Below, piece by piece: positions 1 through 5,953 of a stretch of DNA of 11,778 nt. The stretch's first letter is position 1. Each line of letters starts with the position of its first letter. The position numbers and the translations under genes were made by a program. The notes beneath the pieces are model-generated. The model had not been told where the DNA came from and did no database searches. It was given only the letters and a program-made list of their open reading frames with translations. Source of the DNA: JBBRCX01 sp038204465 (GTDB lineage: Bacteria > Planctomycetota > Phycisphaerae > Tepidisphaerales > Tepidisphaeraceae); NCBI GenBank assembly GCA_038204465.1, contig JBBRCX010000122.1:1-11778 (forward strand), given 5' to 3'.

Positions 1-12
1 CTCTTCCGATCT
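1..12 (+). other. Illumina adapter remnant at contig edge
   Basis: The first twelve bases, CTCTTCCGATCT, are identical to the 3' terminal 12 bases of the standard Illumina TruSeq adapter. They sit exactly at the end of the sequence, where untrimmed adapter would be found. They are best treated as non-biological. Confidence 0.85.
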
Positions 13-129
13 CTGCAATCAAGCCTGAATCCAACGCATCGCCCAAGGAAAACGGAGAAGCGGAAGCACTCTCGCCCCGTTCCGAGGGCTGCCCGTCTTT
101 CCCGTCTTGCAGTGAGAAAGGACTCCTGA

Positions 130-158
130 CCCCCTTACCCCCGACCCCCCGACCCCCC
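130..158 (-). repeat. Four-run C tract, G-quadruplex motif on the minus strand
   Basis: C runs of 5, 5, 6 and 6 bases at 130-134, 138-142, 145-150 and 153-158 are separated by TTA, GA and GA. Read on the minus strand this is G6-TC-G6-TC-G5-TAA-G5, a canonical short-loop G-quadruplex pattern. It lies in the spacer about 440 bases beyond the stop of the minus-strand toroid gene, in the direction of its transcription. Any function, such as termination or replication pausing, is inference. Confidence 0.6.
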
Positions 159-172
159 TCCTGTTTTTCCCT

Positions 173-252
173 ATCGGTGTCCATCGGTGCCCCATCGGTG
201 GCTAAACATCGTGGCAGAGGATAAGCCACCGATGAACACCAATGACACCGAT
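173..252. repeat. Long imperfect inverted repeat built of ATCGGTG units
   Basis: The left arm (173-203) contains three ATCGGTG units and ends in GGCT. The right arm (224-252) is nearly its reverse complement, beginning AGCCACCGATG and ending GACACCGAT. The arms differ by two small gaps and a few substitutions, and the loop is about 20 bases. It could fold into a long hairpin in RNA from either strand. It has no coding potential and looks like a dispersed intergenic repeat element; a related copy lies at 389-546. Confidence 0.7.
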
Positions 253-285
253 CGATGTAACCGATCCCATCACTATGGCACAGAC

Positions 286-349
286 GAGCAAGATTAAGAT
301 GAGGAGTAAAATTTCGAAGAGGATAAAGAGCAGGAGCAAGAGCAAGATG
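286..349 (+). repeat. Purine-rich low-complexity tract
   Basis: This stretch is almost all A and G with interspersed GAGCAA words (tandem at 334-339 and 340-345; another at 286-291). It has no supported ORF. It looks like degenerate simple sequence within the repeat-rich spacer. Confidence 0.5.
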
Positions 350-388
350 GCATCTTAAAATGCGGAGATTTTCGGCAATGTTTCCCCG

Positions 389-546
389 TCGGTGTTCATC
401 GGTGCCCGAACTCGACTGTCTTCGACCCTGAGGCTCTCTTCGAGCCTGAGCCTCAGAGCCGAAGGCAGATCCGAAGGGAGGCTCAGACCCGAAGGGAGCT
501 CGCGGCGGACTGAGCTCGCCGAAGTCCGAAGTCCATCGGCGGCTAA
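389..546 (+). repeat. Second ATCGGTG repeat copy, split by 126 bp
   Basis: Positions 389-407 match 174-192 with one difference (TTC for TCC). Positions 534-546 match 193-205 with one difference (CGGCGG for CGGTGG). In the first copy these halves are contiguous; here 408-533 separates them. The intervening DNA contains a perfect 9-bp inverted repeat (CTGAGGCTC 428-436 and GAGCCTCAG 448-456). It also carries three CCGAAGGSAG words at 459, 471 and 489. This suggests an insertion or expansion inside the repeat, though the reverse (a deletion in the first copy) is equally possible. Small ORFs crossing the region on both strands are low-complexity Leu/Ser/Arg-rich and not credible genes. Confidence 0.55.
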
Positions 547-596
547 GATTCTTCCGTTCAATCGCAAATCAAAAATCGAAAATCCCCTGAAGATCC

Positions 597-1829
597 CTAC
601 CGCGCCGGATGGGCCTCGAGGCTGTGCTCCGCCTCCTGCAGCGCCAGCACCGTGTAGGCGGTGACGAGCACCGGGTCGCCTTCCATCCAGCGCTTCTCGC
701 CGGACCAGCTTCCATCGGGATGTTGCGTCGATGCGACCTTGTCAATCAACTCGACGCGCCAGTCATGCTGCTTCCCACGGGAGTCGGTGATCGTTGGCTC
801 GTCGTAGGCGTTCAGCGCATGGCCGAAAACGTAGAAGTAGTAGTACAGCCCGTGCTGCGCTTCCTCCGGCTTGTTCAGCCGCATGCCGGGGTTTTCATCC
901 AGCGTCCAGTTCTTGCCGATCCAGCCGATCGCCCCCTTCACCCGCGGGTCGTCTTTGCTCAGTCCTGCGTAGATCATGCTCTTGAGCCCCGCGTAGGTCA
1001 TCGAGCCGTAGCTCCGCCAGCGGCGCTGGCCATCGGGGGCTTCGAACTCCCCGGCCTCGGAGTCGCCTTCGCCGTTGGCGGGGCCGTAGATGAAGCCGCC
1101 GTCATCGCCCGCCCATTTCATCCCCGTATTCGTTTCCGAGTTGTTCTGGCATTTCGTGATGAATTCCAGCGCCGCCTTGTACGCCGGGTCGTCCGGCTTC
1201 AGTCCCGCATCATGCAATGCCTGCACGGAGAAATGTTCGTTGCTCAAATCGGGGCGCGCGTCCTTGCCATACCCCCATCCGCCGTACCACGGATGCTCTT
1301 TCCCGCCGACGGCCTCGCCCTTCGGACCGGGGGCCGACTTGTCCGTCCATTGCAGCGCCTTCAGGAAGGCGAGCGATTTCTCCATCGCCGGCTTCAGCGC
1401 CGGGTCCTTCGCCGCCGCCAGCGCGCTCACCGCGATGGCGGTGTTGTAATTCGCCATCATGTCGTTCGAGATCGCCCCGTTGTCGCCCTGGTAGGAGAGC
1501 AAGCGGTCGTAGCCTTTCTTGATGAACTCATCGCGCGTCGAATACTTCGGGTCTTCCACGAACGCCTTCAACGCCAGCGCGGTAATGGCCGGCGGCGCCT
1601 TGGGCGCGTTCCATCCGCCATCCGGAAGCTGTCTCGACTTGAGGAACGCCAGCCCGCTGTCGATCAACGCCCGCGCCTTCTGCGCCGCCGGCTGGGTCGT
1701 TGAATGATCGCCGGCCTGTGTCGTCGCGGGCAGCTCGCGCTCGTCCGCAAGCGCGCGCCGCGAGTGCACCGCCAGCGTCAGCGCCGCCGCGATGGAAACA
1801 GTCAAAGCGAACCGTGTGCTCGATCTCAT
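597..1829 (-). CDS. Exported prenyltransferase/squalene-oxidase-repeat (alpha/alpha toroid) protein
   Basis: The 410-residue protein begins with a typical Sec signal peptide: basic n-region RSSTR, hydrophobic ALTVSIAAALTLAV, likely cleavage after RALA around residue 28. A Thr/Gln/Pro-rich linker follows, then repeats of the prenyltransferase/squalene-oxidase toroid, with DGGW near residue 70 and a related DGSW near residue 372. The family fold is that of squalene-hopene cyclases and protein prenyltransferases, but the protein is shorter. I do not see the DXDD catalytic motif of class II cyclases, so enzymatic activity is doubtful. Many planctomycetes encode such exported proteins of unknown role. 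Start choice: ATG at 1829 is preceded by AAGGA with a 6-base spacing, and this site overlaps the TGA of the upstream membrane-protein gene, indicating translational coupling. It is likely periplasmic. Substrate and role are unknown. Confidence 0.85.
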   Translation of the reverse strand: MRSSTRFALTVSIAAALTLAVHSRRALADERELPATTQAGDHSTTQPAAQKARALIDSGLAFLKSRQLPDGGWNAPKAPPAITALALKAFVEDPKYSTRDEFIKKGYDRLLSYQGDNGAISNDMMANYNTAIAVSALAAAKDPALKPAMEKSLAFLKALQWTDKSAPGPKGEAVGGKEHPWYGGWGYGKDARPDLSNEHFSVQALHDAGLKPDDPAYKAALEFITKCQNNSETNTGMKWAGDDGGFIYGPANGEGDSEAGEFEAPDGQRRWRSYGSMTYAGLKSMIYAGLSKDDPRVKGAIGWIGKNWTLDENPGMRLNKPEEAQHGLYYYFYVFGHALNAYDEPTITDSRGKQHDWRVELIDKVASTQHPDGSWSGEKRWMEGDPVLVTAYTVLALQEAEHSLEAHPAR

Positions 1830-1839
1830 CGGATGTCCT

Positions 1840-2571
1840 TCATTTGAATCGCCGCTTCATCCTCTGTTCCAGCATCTCGAGCTCTTTTTGTTGCACCGCC
1901 AGGCGCTGGCGGCGCTGTTCCAGCTCTTTGGCGAGCCGCACGTCCGGCGGGTCTTCGTGCAGGTGCGAGTAGGGGACCTTGTAATCCGCCGGAAGTATCT
2001 CGAAGCTCGCCGCCGGCGGATTCCGCCGCATCTCGCGCCACGCAACCGCCGCCAGCGCCGTGAGCGTCGCGAACAGCGCGAACAGGAGACATCCTAGGAT
2101 CCCCAGCAGAACGGAGGGTAATTTTTGCACGAAGAACACGAGATGCACCAGCCAGAACACGCTGGCGAACGCGGTGACCGCCAGCGCTCCCGCCGGCGCC
2201 GCGCGGTTCTGCGCCTGCAGCCCCAGCCCGAGTCCCGCCAGCGCCATCCCGAAGACGACGGCGCAGGTCACGCAGATCGTCACGGCCCGCTGCCCCGAGT
2301 AGACCGGGCGCTGCACGGGATGGGCCGCGTCAGCCGTGTCGAGCCACGTTCCCCAGCCGACCTGGGTCAGGTCGGTGTGCTCCGCGACGCTCGGCGACAG
2401 CAGCCCGCTCCCGCAGCAGATCGTCATCATCAACAGGAACAGCAGCACTCCGACGACCTGAAACACCGTCCCCACACCCTGCGTGAATGCCCGCGGCGGG
2501 CGCTGGGCGCTCCCTGGAGCCGGGTCCGGCTCGCTATGTTTACCGGTCGAGGGCGGCGGGGCTTCTTCCAT
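1840..2571 (-). CDS. Four-TM membrane protein with C-terminal coiled coil, unknown function
   Basis: From ATG at 2571 the protein has 243 residues. A Pro-rich N-terminus (1-28) precedes four predicted membrane segments at about 35-58, 96-119, 127-149 and 152-178. A charged cytoplasmic tail follows, with a helical, coiled-coil-like end rich in Glu, Gln and Arg (about 211-243). The longer GTG start at 2589 would add six residues; ATG is preferred, though neither has a good Shine-Dalgarno. I do not recognise the family. It lies 10 bases upstream of the exported toroid gene on the same strand, so the two are almost certainly one operon and may form an envelope-associated pair. It diverges from arsR, with promoters sharing a short spacer. 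Confidence 0.75.
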   Translation of the reverse strand: MEEAPPPSTGKHSEPDPAPGSAQRPPRAFTQGVGTVFQVVGVLLFLLMMTICCGSGLLSPSVAEHTDLTQVGWGTWLDTADAAHPVQRPVYSGQRAVTICVTCAVVFGMALAGLGLGLQAQNRAAPAGALAVTAFASVFWLVHLVFFVQKLPSVLLGILGCLLFALFATLTALAAVAWREMRRNPPAASFEILPADYKVPYSHLHEDPPDVRLAKELEQRRQRLAVQQKELEMLEQRMKRRFK

Positions 2572-2609
2572 CGCTGAAGTGTAGCCCACAGCGCCTTTCG
2601 GAGTCAGTG

Positions 2610-2637
2610 TTGACTCAGAACGGCACCTTGATACAAT
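2610..2637 (+). promoter_or_regulatory. Sigma70-type promoter of the ars operon
   Basis: TTGACT (2610-2615) and TACAAT (2632-2637) are separated by 16 bases. The predicted start of transcription near 2644 leaves a leader of only about 9 bases before the arsR ATG. That explains why no Shine-Dalgarno is visible. Confidence 0.65.
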
Positions 2638-2661
2638 TCGTTACTTGGCGAAATGACGAAT
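2636..2661 (+). promoter_or_regulatory. Candidate ArsR operator over the arsR start codon
   Basis: ATTCGTTA (2636-2643) and TGACGAAT (2654-2661) form an inverted repeat matching at 7 of 8 positions. An inner TTCG/CGAA pair lies at 2637-2640 and 2649-2652. Such TTCG..CGAA dyads are typical of metalloid-sensing ArsR operators. The dyad covers the end of the -10 box, the predicted transcription start and the first codons of arsR. Binding would therefore block initiation directly; this is inferred autoregulation. Confidence 0.55.
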
Positions 2662-3147
2662 CAACCGCTCGATCAACTTGTTGCCATCAGCGCCGCGCTC
2701 TCCGACGCGGGGCGGGTGAGGGCGCTGCTTGCCCTCTGTGAAGGCGAGCGCTGCGTCTGCCAGATCATCGAACTGCTCGGACTGGCCCCCTCGACGGTAT
2801 CAAAGCATCTGTCGCTCCTCCGCCAGGCCGGGCTGGTCGAGTCGCGCAAGCAAGGCCGTTGGATGTATTACCGCCTCCCGGACGCTGACGACTCTCCCAC
2901 GGTGCGCGACGCCCTGCGGTGGGTGCAGGCCGCTTCATTCGCCGACCCCCTCGTTCGCGGCGACAAACGCCGGCTCCGCGCGATTCTCAAACAGGACCCG
3001 GAGGACCTATGCCAGACGCAAAGATCAAGGTGCTGTTCCTCTGCACCGGCAACTCCTGTCGAAGTCAGATGGCGCAGGGCTGGACGCGTCACCTCAAAGG
3101 CGGGCGCATCGAGCCTTACTCGGCGGGCATCGAGCCGCACGGCATGA
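2653..3147 (+). CDS. arsR: ArsR-family arsenite-responsive repressor with long out-of-frame tail
   Basis: The winged-helix ArsR/SmtB core occupies residues 1 to about 118. The helix-turn-helix around LGLAPSTVSKHLSLLRQAGL (43-62) carries the As(III)-binding CVC motif (C34, C36) just before it, and another Cys lies at 29. The wing contains GRWMYYRL. The protein should repress its own operon and release DNA on binding arsenite. The family usually ends near the ...DPEDLC (120) point. Here no stop occurs in any of the three frames there, and this frame runs to 3147. It adds about 44 Arg/Ser/Thr-rich residues including C127-C128 and overlaps arsC by 139 bases in a different frame. The ATG at 2653 fits the family N-terminus; the leader is too short for a Shine-Dalgarno. 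The core is certain; whether the tail is real is uncertain. Confidence 0.88.
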   Translation: MTNQPLDQLVAISAALSDAGRVRALLALCEGERCVCQIIELLGLAPSTVSKHLSLLRQAGLVESRKQGRWMYYRLPDADDSPTVRDALRWVQAASFADPLVRGDKRRLRAILKQDPEDLCQTQRSRCCSSAPATPVEVRWRRAGRVTSKAGASSLTRRASSRTA

Positions 3148-3458
3148 ACCCAAGGTCAGTCCAGGTGATGCGCGAGGCCGGCGTTGATCTCTCGAGCCAT
3201 CGAGCCAAGCACCTGGACGAGCTGCGAAATGTCGATTTCGACTATGTCGTCACCCTGTGTGGTTATGCCGACGAGACCTGCCCGGCCTTTCCCGGCAGAA
3301 CGAAGGTGATCCATGTCCCGTTCGACGATCCCCCGAGGCTCGCGGCCGGCGCGCGCAGCGACGCCGAAGCGCTGCCGCACTACCGGCGCGTCCGCGACGA
3401 GATCCGATCCTTCGTCGAGAACATCGAACAACGGCTCGGCCTTCCCGCCGGACGGTGA
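3009..3458 (+). CDS. arsC: Arsenate reductase, thioredoxin-coupled LMW-PTP type
   Basis: This 149-residue cytoplasmic enzyme reduces As(V) to As(III). The phosphatase-like P-loop CTGNSCRS gives the C-X5-R signature (C12, R18). The relay cysteines C84 and C91 (TLCGYADETCP) have exactly the spacing of Cys10/Cys82/Cys89 in the Staphylococcus pI258 enzyme. Asp107 in FDDPP matches its general acid. The protein therefore belongs to the thioredoxin-dependent class, not the glutaredoxin class. ATG at 3009 is chosen because it begins the family N-terminus and has GGAGGA just upstream (3000-3005). Longer in-frame starts from 2919 would add residues unlike the family. It is second in the ars operon, starts inside the 3' part of arsR, and ends 23 bases before acr3. 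Confidence 0.95.
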   Translation: MPDAKIKVLFLCTGNSCRSQMAQGWTRHLKGGRIEPYSAGIEPHGMNPRSVQVMREAGVDLSSHRAKHLDELRNVDFDYVVTLCGYADETCPAFPGRTKVIHVPFDDPPRLAAGARSDAEALPHYRRVRDEIRSFVENIEQRLGLPAGR

Positions 3459-3481
3459 TCCCACGAAGAGGTGAGGGACCC

Positions 3482-4588
3482 ATGTCCAACAGCATCGCCA
3501 AACGCCTCTCGTTTCTGGACCGCTACCTCACCGTGTGGATTCTCATCGCGATGGCTGTCGGCGTCGGCCGCGGCTACCTAATGCCCGGCGTCGAAGGGTT
3601 TATCAATGGCTTCCAGGTCGGCGCCACCAACGTGCCGATTGCCGTCGGGCTGATCCTCATGATGTATCCGCCGCTGGCGAAGGTGCGCTACGAGGAAATG
3701 GGCGATGTGTTCCGCGACTGGAAAGTGCTGGGGCTCTCGCTCGTCCAGAACTGGGTGATCGGGCCGGTCTTGATGTTCCTGCTGGCCATCGCCTTCCTGC
3801 ATTCCTACCCGCAGTACATGGTGGGGCTGATCCTGATCGGCCTCGCCCGCTGCATCGCGATGGTGATCGTGTGGAACCAACTGGCCAGGGGGGACAGCGA
3901 ATACGCGGCCGGTCTCGTGGCATTCAACAGCGTGTTCCAGGTATTGTTCTACAGCCTATACGCGTGGGTCTTCATCACCGTTCTTCCGCCGCTCTTCGGG
4001 CTCAGGGGGAGCGTCATGCAGGTGAGCATCGCCCAGATCGCGCAGAGCGTCGCGATCTACCTGGGCATCCCGTTCTCGGCAGGCATGCTCACGCGGCTGC
4101 TGTTGGTGAAGACCCGGGGAAAGACATGGTACGAGCAGCAGTTCATTCCCAGGATCAGCCCCGTCACGCTCGTCGCGCTTCTCTTCACGATCCTCGTGAT
4201 GTTCAGCCTGAAGGGAAAACTAATCGTCCAGACCCCGCTCGACGTCGTGCGGATCGCGGTGCCGCTGTTGATCTATTTTGTCGTGATGTTCCTGATCAGC
4301 TTCTGGATGGGCCGTCGCATCGGCGCGGACTATTCCAGGACCGCCACCATCGCGTTCACCGCCGCGAGCAATAACTTCGAGCTTGCCATCGCCGTCGCGG
4401 TAGCGGTCTTCGGCATCAACTCGGGCGCTGCGTTCGCAGCGGTCATCGGGCCCCTGGTGGAGGTTCCCGTGCTCATCGCGCTGGTGAGCGTTTCACTGTA
4501 TTTCCAGCGGAGGTATTTCGCCGGAGCCGTCAGCGGTGGGGCGGAGATCGCCGCCTCCCCACCCAAGGCGTGCCCTGTCTCGTGTTGA
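3482..4588 (+). CDS. acr3: Acr3-type arsenite efflux permease
   Basis: The product is a 368-residue inner-membrane arsenite/H+ antiporter of the ACR3 (arsB-equivalent) family in the bile/arsenite/riboflavin transporter superfamily. About ten hydrophobic segments can be read across residues 15-340. The essential cysteine lies in GLARCIAMVIVWNQLA (C124). The conserved SNNFELAIAVAVAVFG contains the essential glutamate E300. It expels the arsenite made by ArsC. ATG at 3482 follows AAGAGGTGAGGG (3466-3477), which is a good ribosome site, and begins the usual family N-terminus; upstream in-frame codons overlap arsC and are rejected. The C-terminus ends unusually in CPVSC, two cysteines within five residues. 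The gene lies 34 bases before arsM. Confidence 0.95.
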   Translation: MSNSIAKRLSFLDRYLTVWILIAMAVGVGRGYLMPGVEGFINGFQVGATNVPIAVGLILMMYPPLAKVRYEEMGDVFRDWKVLGLSLVQNWVIGPVLMFLLAIAFLHSYPQYMVGLILIGLARCIAMVIVWNQLARGDSEYAAGLVAFNSVFQVLFYSLYAWVFITVLPPLFGLRGSVMQVSIAQIAQSVAIYLGIPFSAGMLTRLLLVKTRGKTWYEQQFIPRISPVTLVALLFTILVMFSLKGKLIVQTPLDVVRIAVPLLIYFVVMFLISFWMGRRIGADYSRTATIAFTAASNNFELAIAVAVAVFGINSGAAFAAVIGPLVEVPVLIALVSVSLYFQRRYFAGAVSGGAEIAASPPKACPVSC

Positions 4589-4610
4589 ATGTCAGATGGG
4601 CGATTCGTTT

Positions 4611-4616
4611 AAGGAG
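4611..4616 (+). promoter_or_regulatory. Strong ribosome binding site of arsM
   Basis: AAGGAG six bases before ATG at 4623. It is one of the best Shine-Dalgarno sequences in the window and decides the arsM start against the in-frame ATG codons at 4596 and 4536. Confidence 0.75.
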
Positions 4617-4622
4617 AGCTCC

Positions 4623-5507
4623 ATGCAGCCAACCATTCAAGATGTCGTGAAGTCGAAATACGGCGCTGTCGCCGGCAGCAGCCTCTCAGGCGCGACCGAA
4701 GGCGTCCGCGCCGTCGCGGAGGCTTTCGGATACACCGCGGAAGAACTCGCCTCGATTCCCGCGGAAGCCAACATGGGACTCTCGTGCGGGAATCCCACCG
4801 CGTTCGCCAGCCTCCGGCCCGGCGAGGTGGTCCTCGATCTCGGCTGCGGCGGCGGGCTCGATGTCTTCCTCGCCGCCCAGCGCGTCGGTCCGACTGGAAG
4901 AGCAATCGGGATCGACATGACGCCGGAGATGATCGAGCGGGCGAAGAACAACGCCGCGAAGGCTTCCACCGGCGGCCCGCCGACCAACGTCGAGTTTCAT
5001 CTCGGAACCATCGACAACCTGCCGCTGCCGGAAGCTTCCGTGGACGTGGTGATCAGCAACTGCGTCATCAATCTCGCCCCTGACAAGCAGGCCGTCTTTC
5101 GCGAGATCGCGCGGGTGCTGAAGCCGGGCGGGCGCCTCGCCGTCAGCGACATCGCGCTGAAGCAAGGGTTGCCGGCGGAAATCGGCTCCGACCTGATGGC
5201 GTATGTGGGATGTGTCGCCGGCGCCATTCTGATCGACGACTACCGCCGCTGGCTCAGGGAGGCGGGGCTGTGCGACGTGCTGGTCGTCGACAGCGGCAAA
5301 GACCTCAACGCCTACTCGCTGGTCGAAGGCCAGAGCGGCTGTTGCTCGCCGGCGCCGTCCTCGTCGTCGCTGCCCGTTGTCAGCGCCGGGTGCTGCGGGG
5401 GTGGAGAACCGAGCAAGCTGCACGTCGGCCTCGCGGATTTGCTGCGCCGCTACAACGTCAACGACTACGCGGCGAGCGTGCAGGTCTACGCGGTCAAGCC
5501 GCGCTAA
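4623..5507 (+). CDS. arsM: Arsenite S-adenosylmethionine methyltransferase
   Basis: This 294-residue cytoplasmic enzyme transfers methyl groups from SAM to As(III), giving methylated and volatile arsenicals. The SAM-binding motif I is LDLGCGGGLD (71-80) with the acidic GIDMT at 96-100. The catalytic cysteines expected of the family are C55 (LSCGNP), C147 (SNCVINL) and C197 (YVGCVAG), corresponding to C72, C174 and C224 of the Cyanidioschyzon enzyme. The C-terminal part carries two extra vicinal pairs, C240-C241 and C257-C258, around a Ser/Pro linker. Such pairs occur in many ArsM proteins and may bind arsenite. It is the last gene of the ars operon, 34 bases after acr3. No clear terminator follows; GCCGGCCCGGC just after the stop is too small. 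Confidence 0.95.
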   Translation: MQPTIQDVVKSKYGAVAGSSLSGATEGVRAVAEAFGYTAEELASIPAEANMGLSCGNPTAFASLRPGEVVLDLGCGGGLDVFLAAQRVGPTGRAIGIDMTPEMIERAKNNAAKASTGGPPTNVEFHLGTIDNLPLPEASVDVVISNCVINLAPDKQAVFREIARVLKPGGRLAVSDIALKQGLPAEIGSDLMAYVGCVAGAILIDDYRRWLREAGLCDVLVVDSGKDLNAYSLVEGQSGCCSPAPSSSSLPVVSAGCCGGGEPSKLHVGLADLLRRYNVNDYAASVQVYAVKPR

Positions 5508-5562
5508 CGCCGGCCCGGCAGTCATTTCCAGACCGCTTCGTGAGCTCATCAAGAACCACCGG

Positions 5563-5591
5563 TTGACTTTGCGCAATAAAGAATATAGAAT
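5563..5591 (+). promoter_or_regulatory. Near-consensus sigma70 promoter downstream of arsM
   Basis: TTGACT (5563-5568), 17-base spacer, TAGAAT (5586-5591), embedded in an A/T-rich island that stands out from the GC-rich surroundings. The predicted start of transcription is about 5598. It faces the sigma-factor operon, about 455 bases upstream of its first codon. Confidence 0.65.
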
Positions 5592-5597
5592 GAATCA

Positions 5598-5642
5598 ATG
5601 GATGTATCCTGTTGTTCAGGATGCTCGTTGACAAGTGAATAG
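5598..5642 (+). CDS. Possible leaderless cysteine-rich micro-ORF (14 residues)
   Basis: ATG at 5598 begins six bases after the end of the -10 box, so it would lie at or next to the transcription start. The frame reads MDVSCCSGCSLTSE then TAG, with a C-C-x-x-C arrangement (C5, C6, C9). No Shine-Dalgarno is present; translation would have to be leaderless. A 6-bp stem (ATCCTG 5606-5611, CAGGAT 5617-5622) lies inside it. Known precedents are leaderless Cys-rich attenuator peptides in mycobacteria. A metalloid- or cysteine-responsive leader is inference only; the ORF is short enough to arise by chance. Confidence 0.22.
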   Translation: MDVSCCSGCSLTSE

Positions 5643-5770
5643 AGAGATGGGGCAGAAGAATGGGCAGGCCGCGGCAGGGCGCGGTCCGCATCGCCCGCCA
5701 ATGCTGACCCGGATTCCCTGAGAAAGGAGGCGTGGGGCAGGGCCGGTGCAGGAGACGGAGGACACGAAAG

Positions 5771-5800
5771 CCCCACCAAAGCCCACCAAAGCCCACCATG
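5771..5800 (+). repeat. Decamer tandem repeat, GCCCACCAAA x 3
   Basis: Three consecutive ten-base units: CCCCACCAAA, GCCCACCAAA and GCCCACCATG, with one mismatch in the first and two in the last. The repeat is in non-coding spacer. Because the period is not a multiple of three, it encodes a different reading frame in each unit, arguing against coding. Confidence 0.75.
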
Positions 5801-5953
5801 GTCGCCCAGGTTCTCCTGCGGATGAAGGCTCGGGCATGGATCGGGGAAAGATCGTTGGGCGGTGTTTAAGCTGTCTCCCGAACCGCGGTGAGCCAGCGCT
5901 GTTTCCCGTTGTTCGCCGTGGATTTTCTGGTAAATTCCTGCCATCGTCGTGAC

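Larger units (their letters stand above)
13..596. other. Repeat-rich intergenic region without a supported gene
   Basis: Apart from the repeats listed separately, no reading frame here shows a plausible start, ribosome site or recognisable protein. The stretch 560-588 is A/T-rich with reiterated AAATC/AAAATC words. It may hold the 3' end of the minus-strand transcript from the toroid gene, but no clear stem followed by a U-run was seen. Confidence 0.6.

Noticed and set aside
173..252. CRISPR-like array
   Set aside because: The ATCGGTG units are inverted, very short and not separated by unique spacers of constant length.
355..664. Small ORFs on both strands over the repeat region
   Set aside because: Their products are Leu/Ser/Arg low-complexity sequence produced by the GAGCC/CCGAAGG repeats, with no ribosome site.
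609..1703. Long open frame (364 codons) on the plus strand opposite the toroid gene
   Set aside because: Its Arg/Val/Leu/Pro-rich composition is a shadow of a GC-rich gene on the other strand; the minus frame has a signal peptide, family repeats and a ribosome site.
4686..5576. 296-codon open frame antisense to arsM
   Set aside because: It is the complement of a gene with all catalytic motifs intact; the antisense product shows no recognisable domain.
5628..5651. TTGACA at 5628-5633 as a second promoter
   Set aside because: No -10-like hexamer lies 15-19 bases downstream.
5746..5952. 68-codon GTG ORF downstream of AAGGAGG
   Set aside because: The spacing of 15 bases is too long, the start region overlaps the decamer repeat, and the protein has no recognisable feature.
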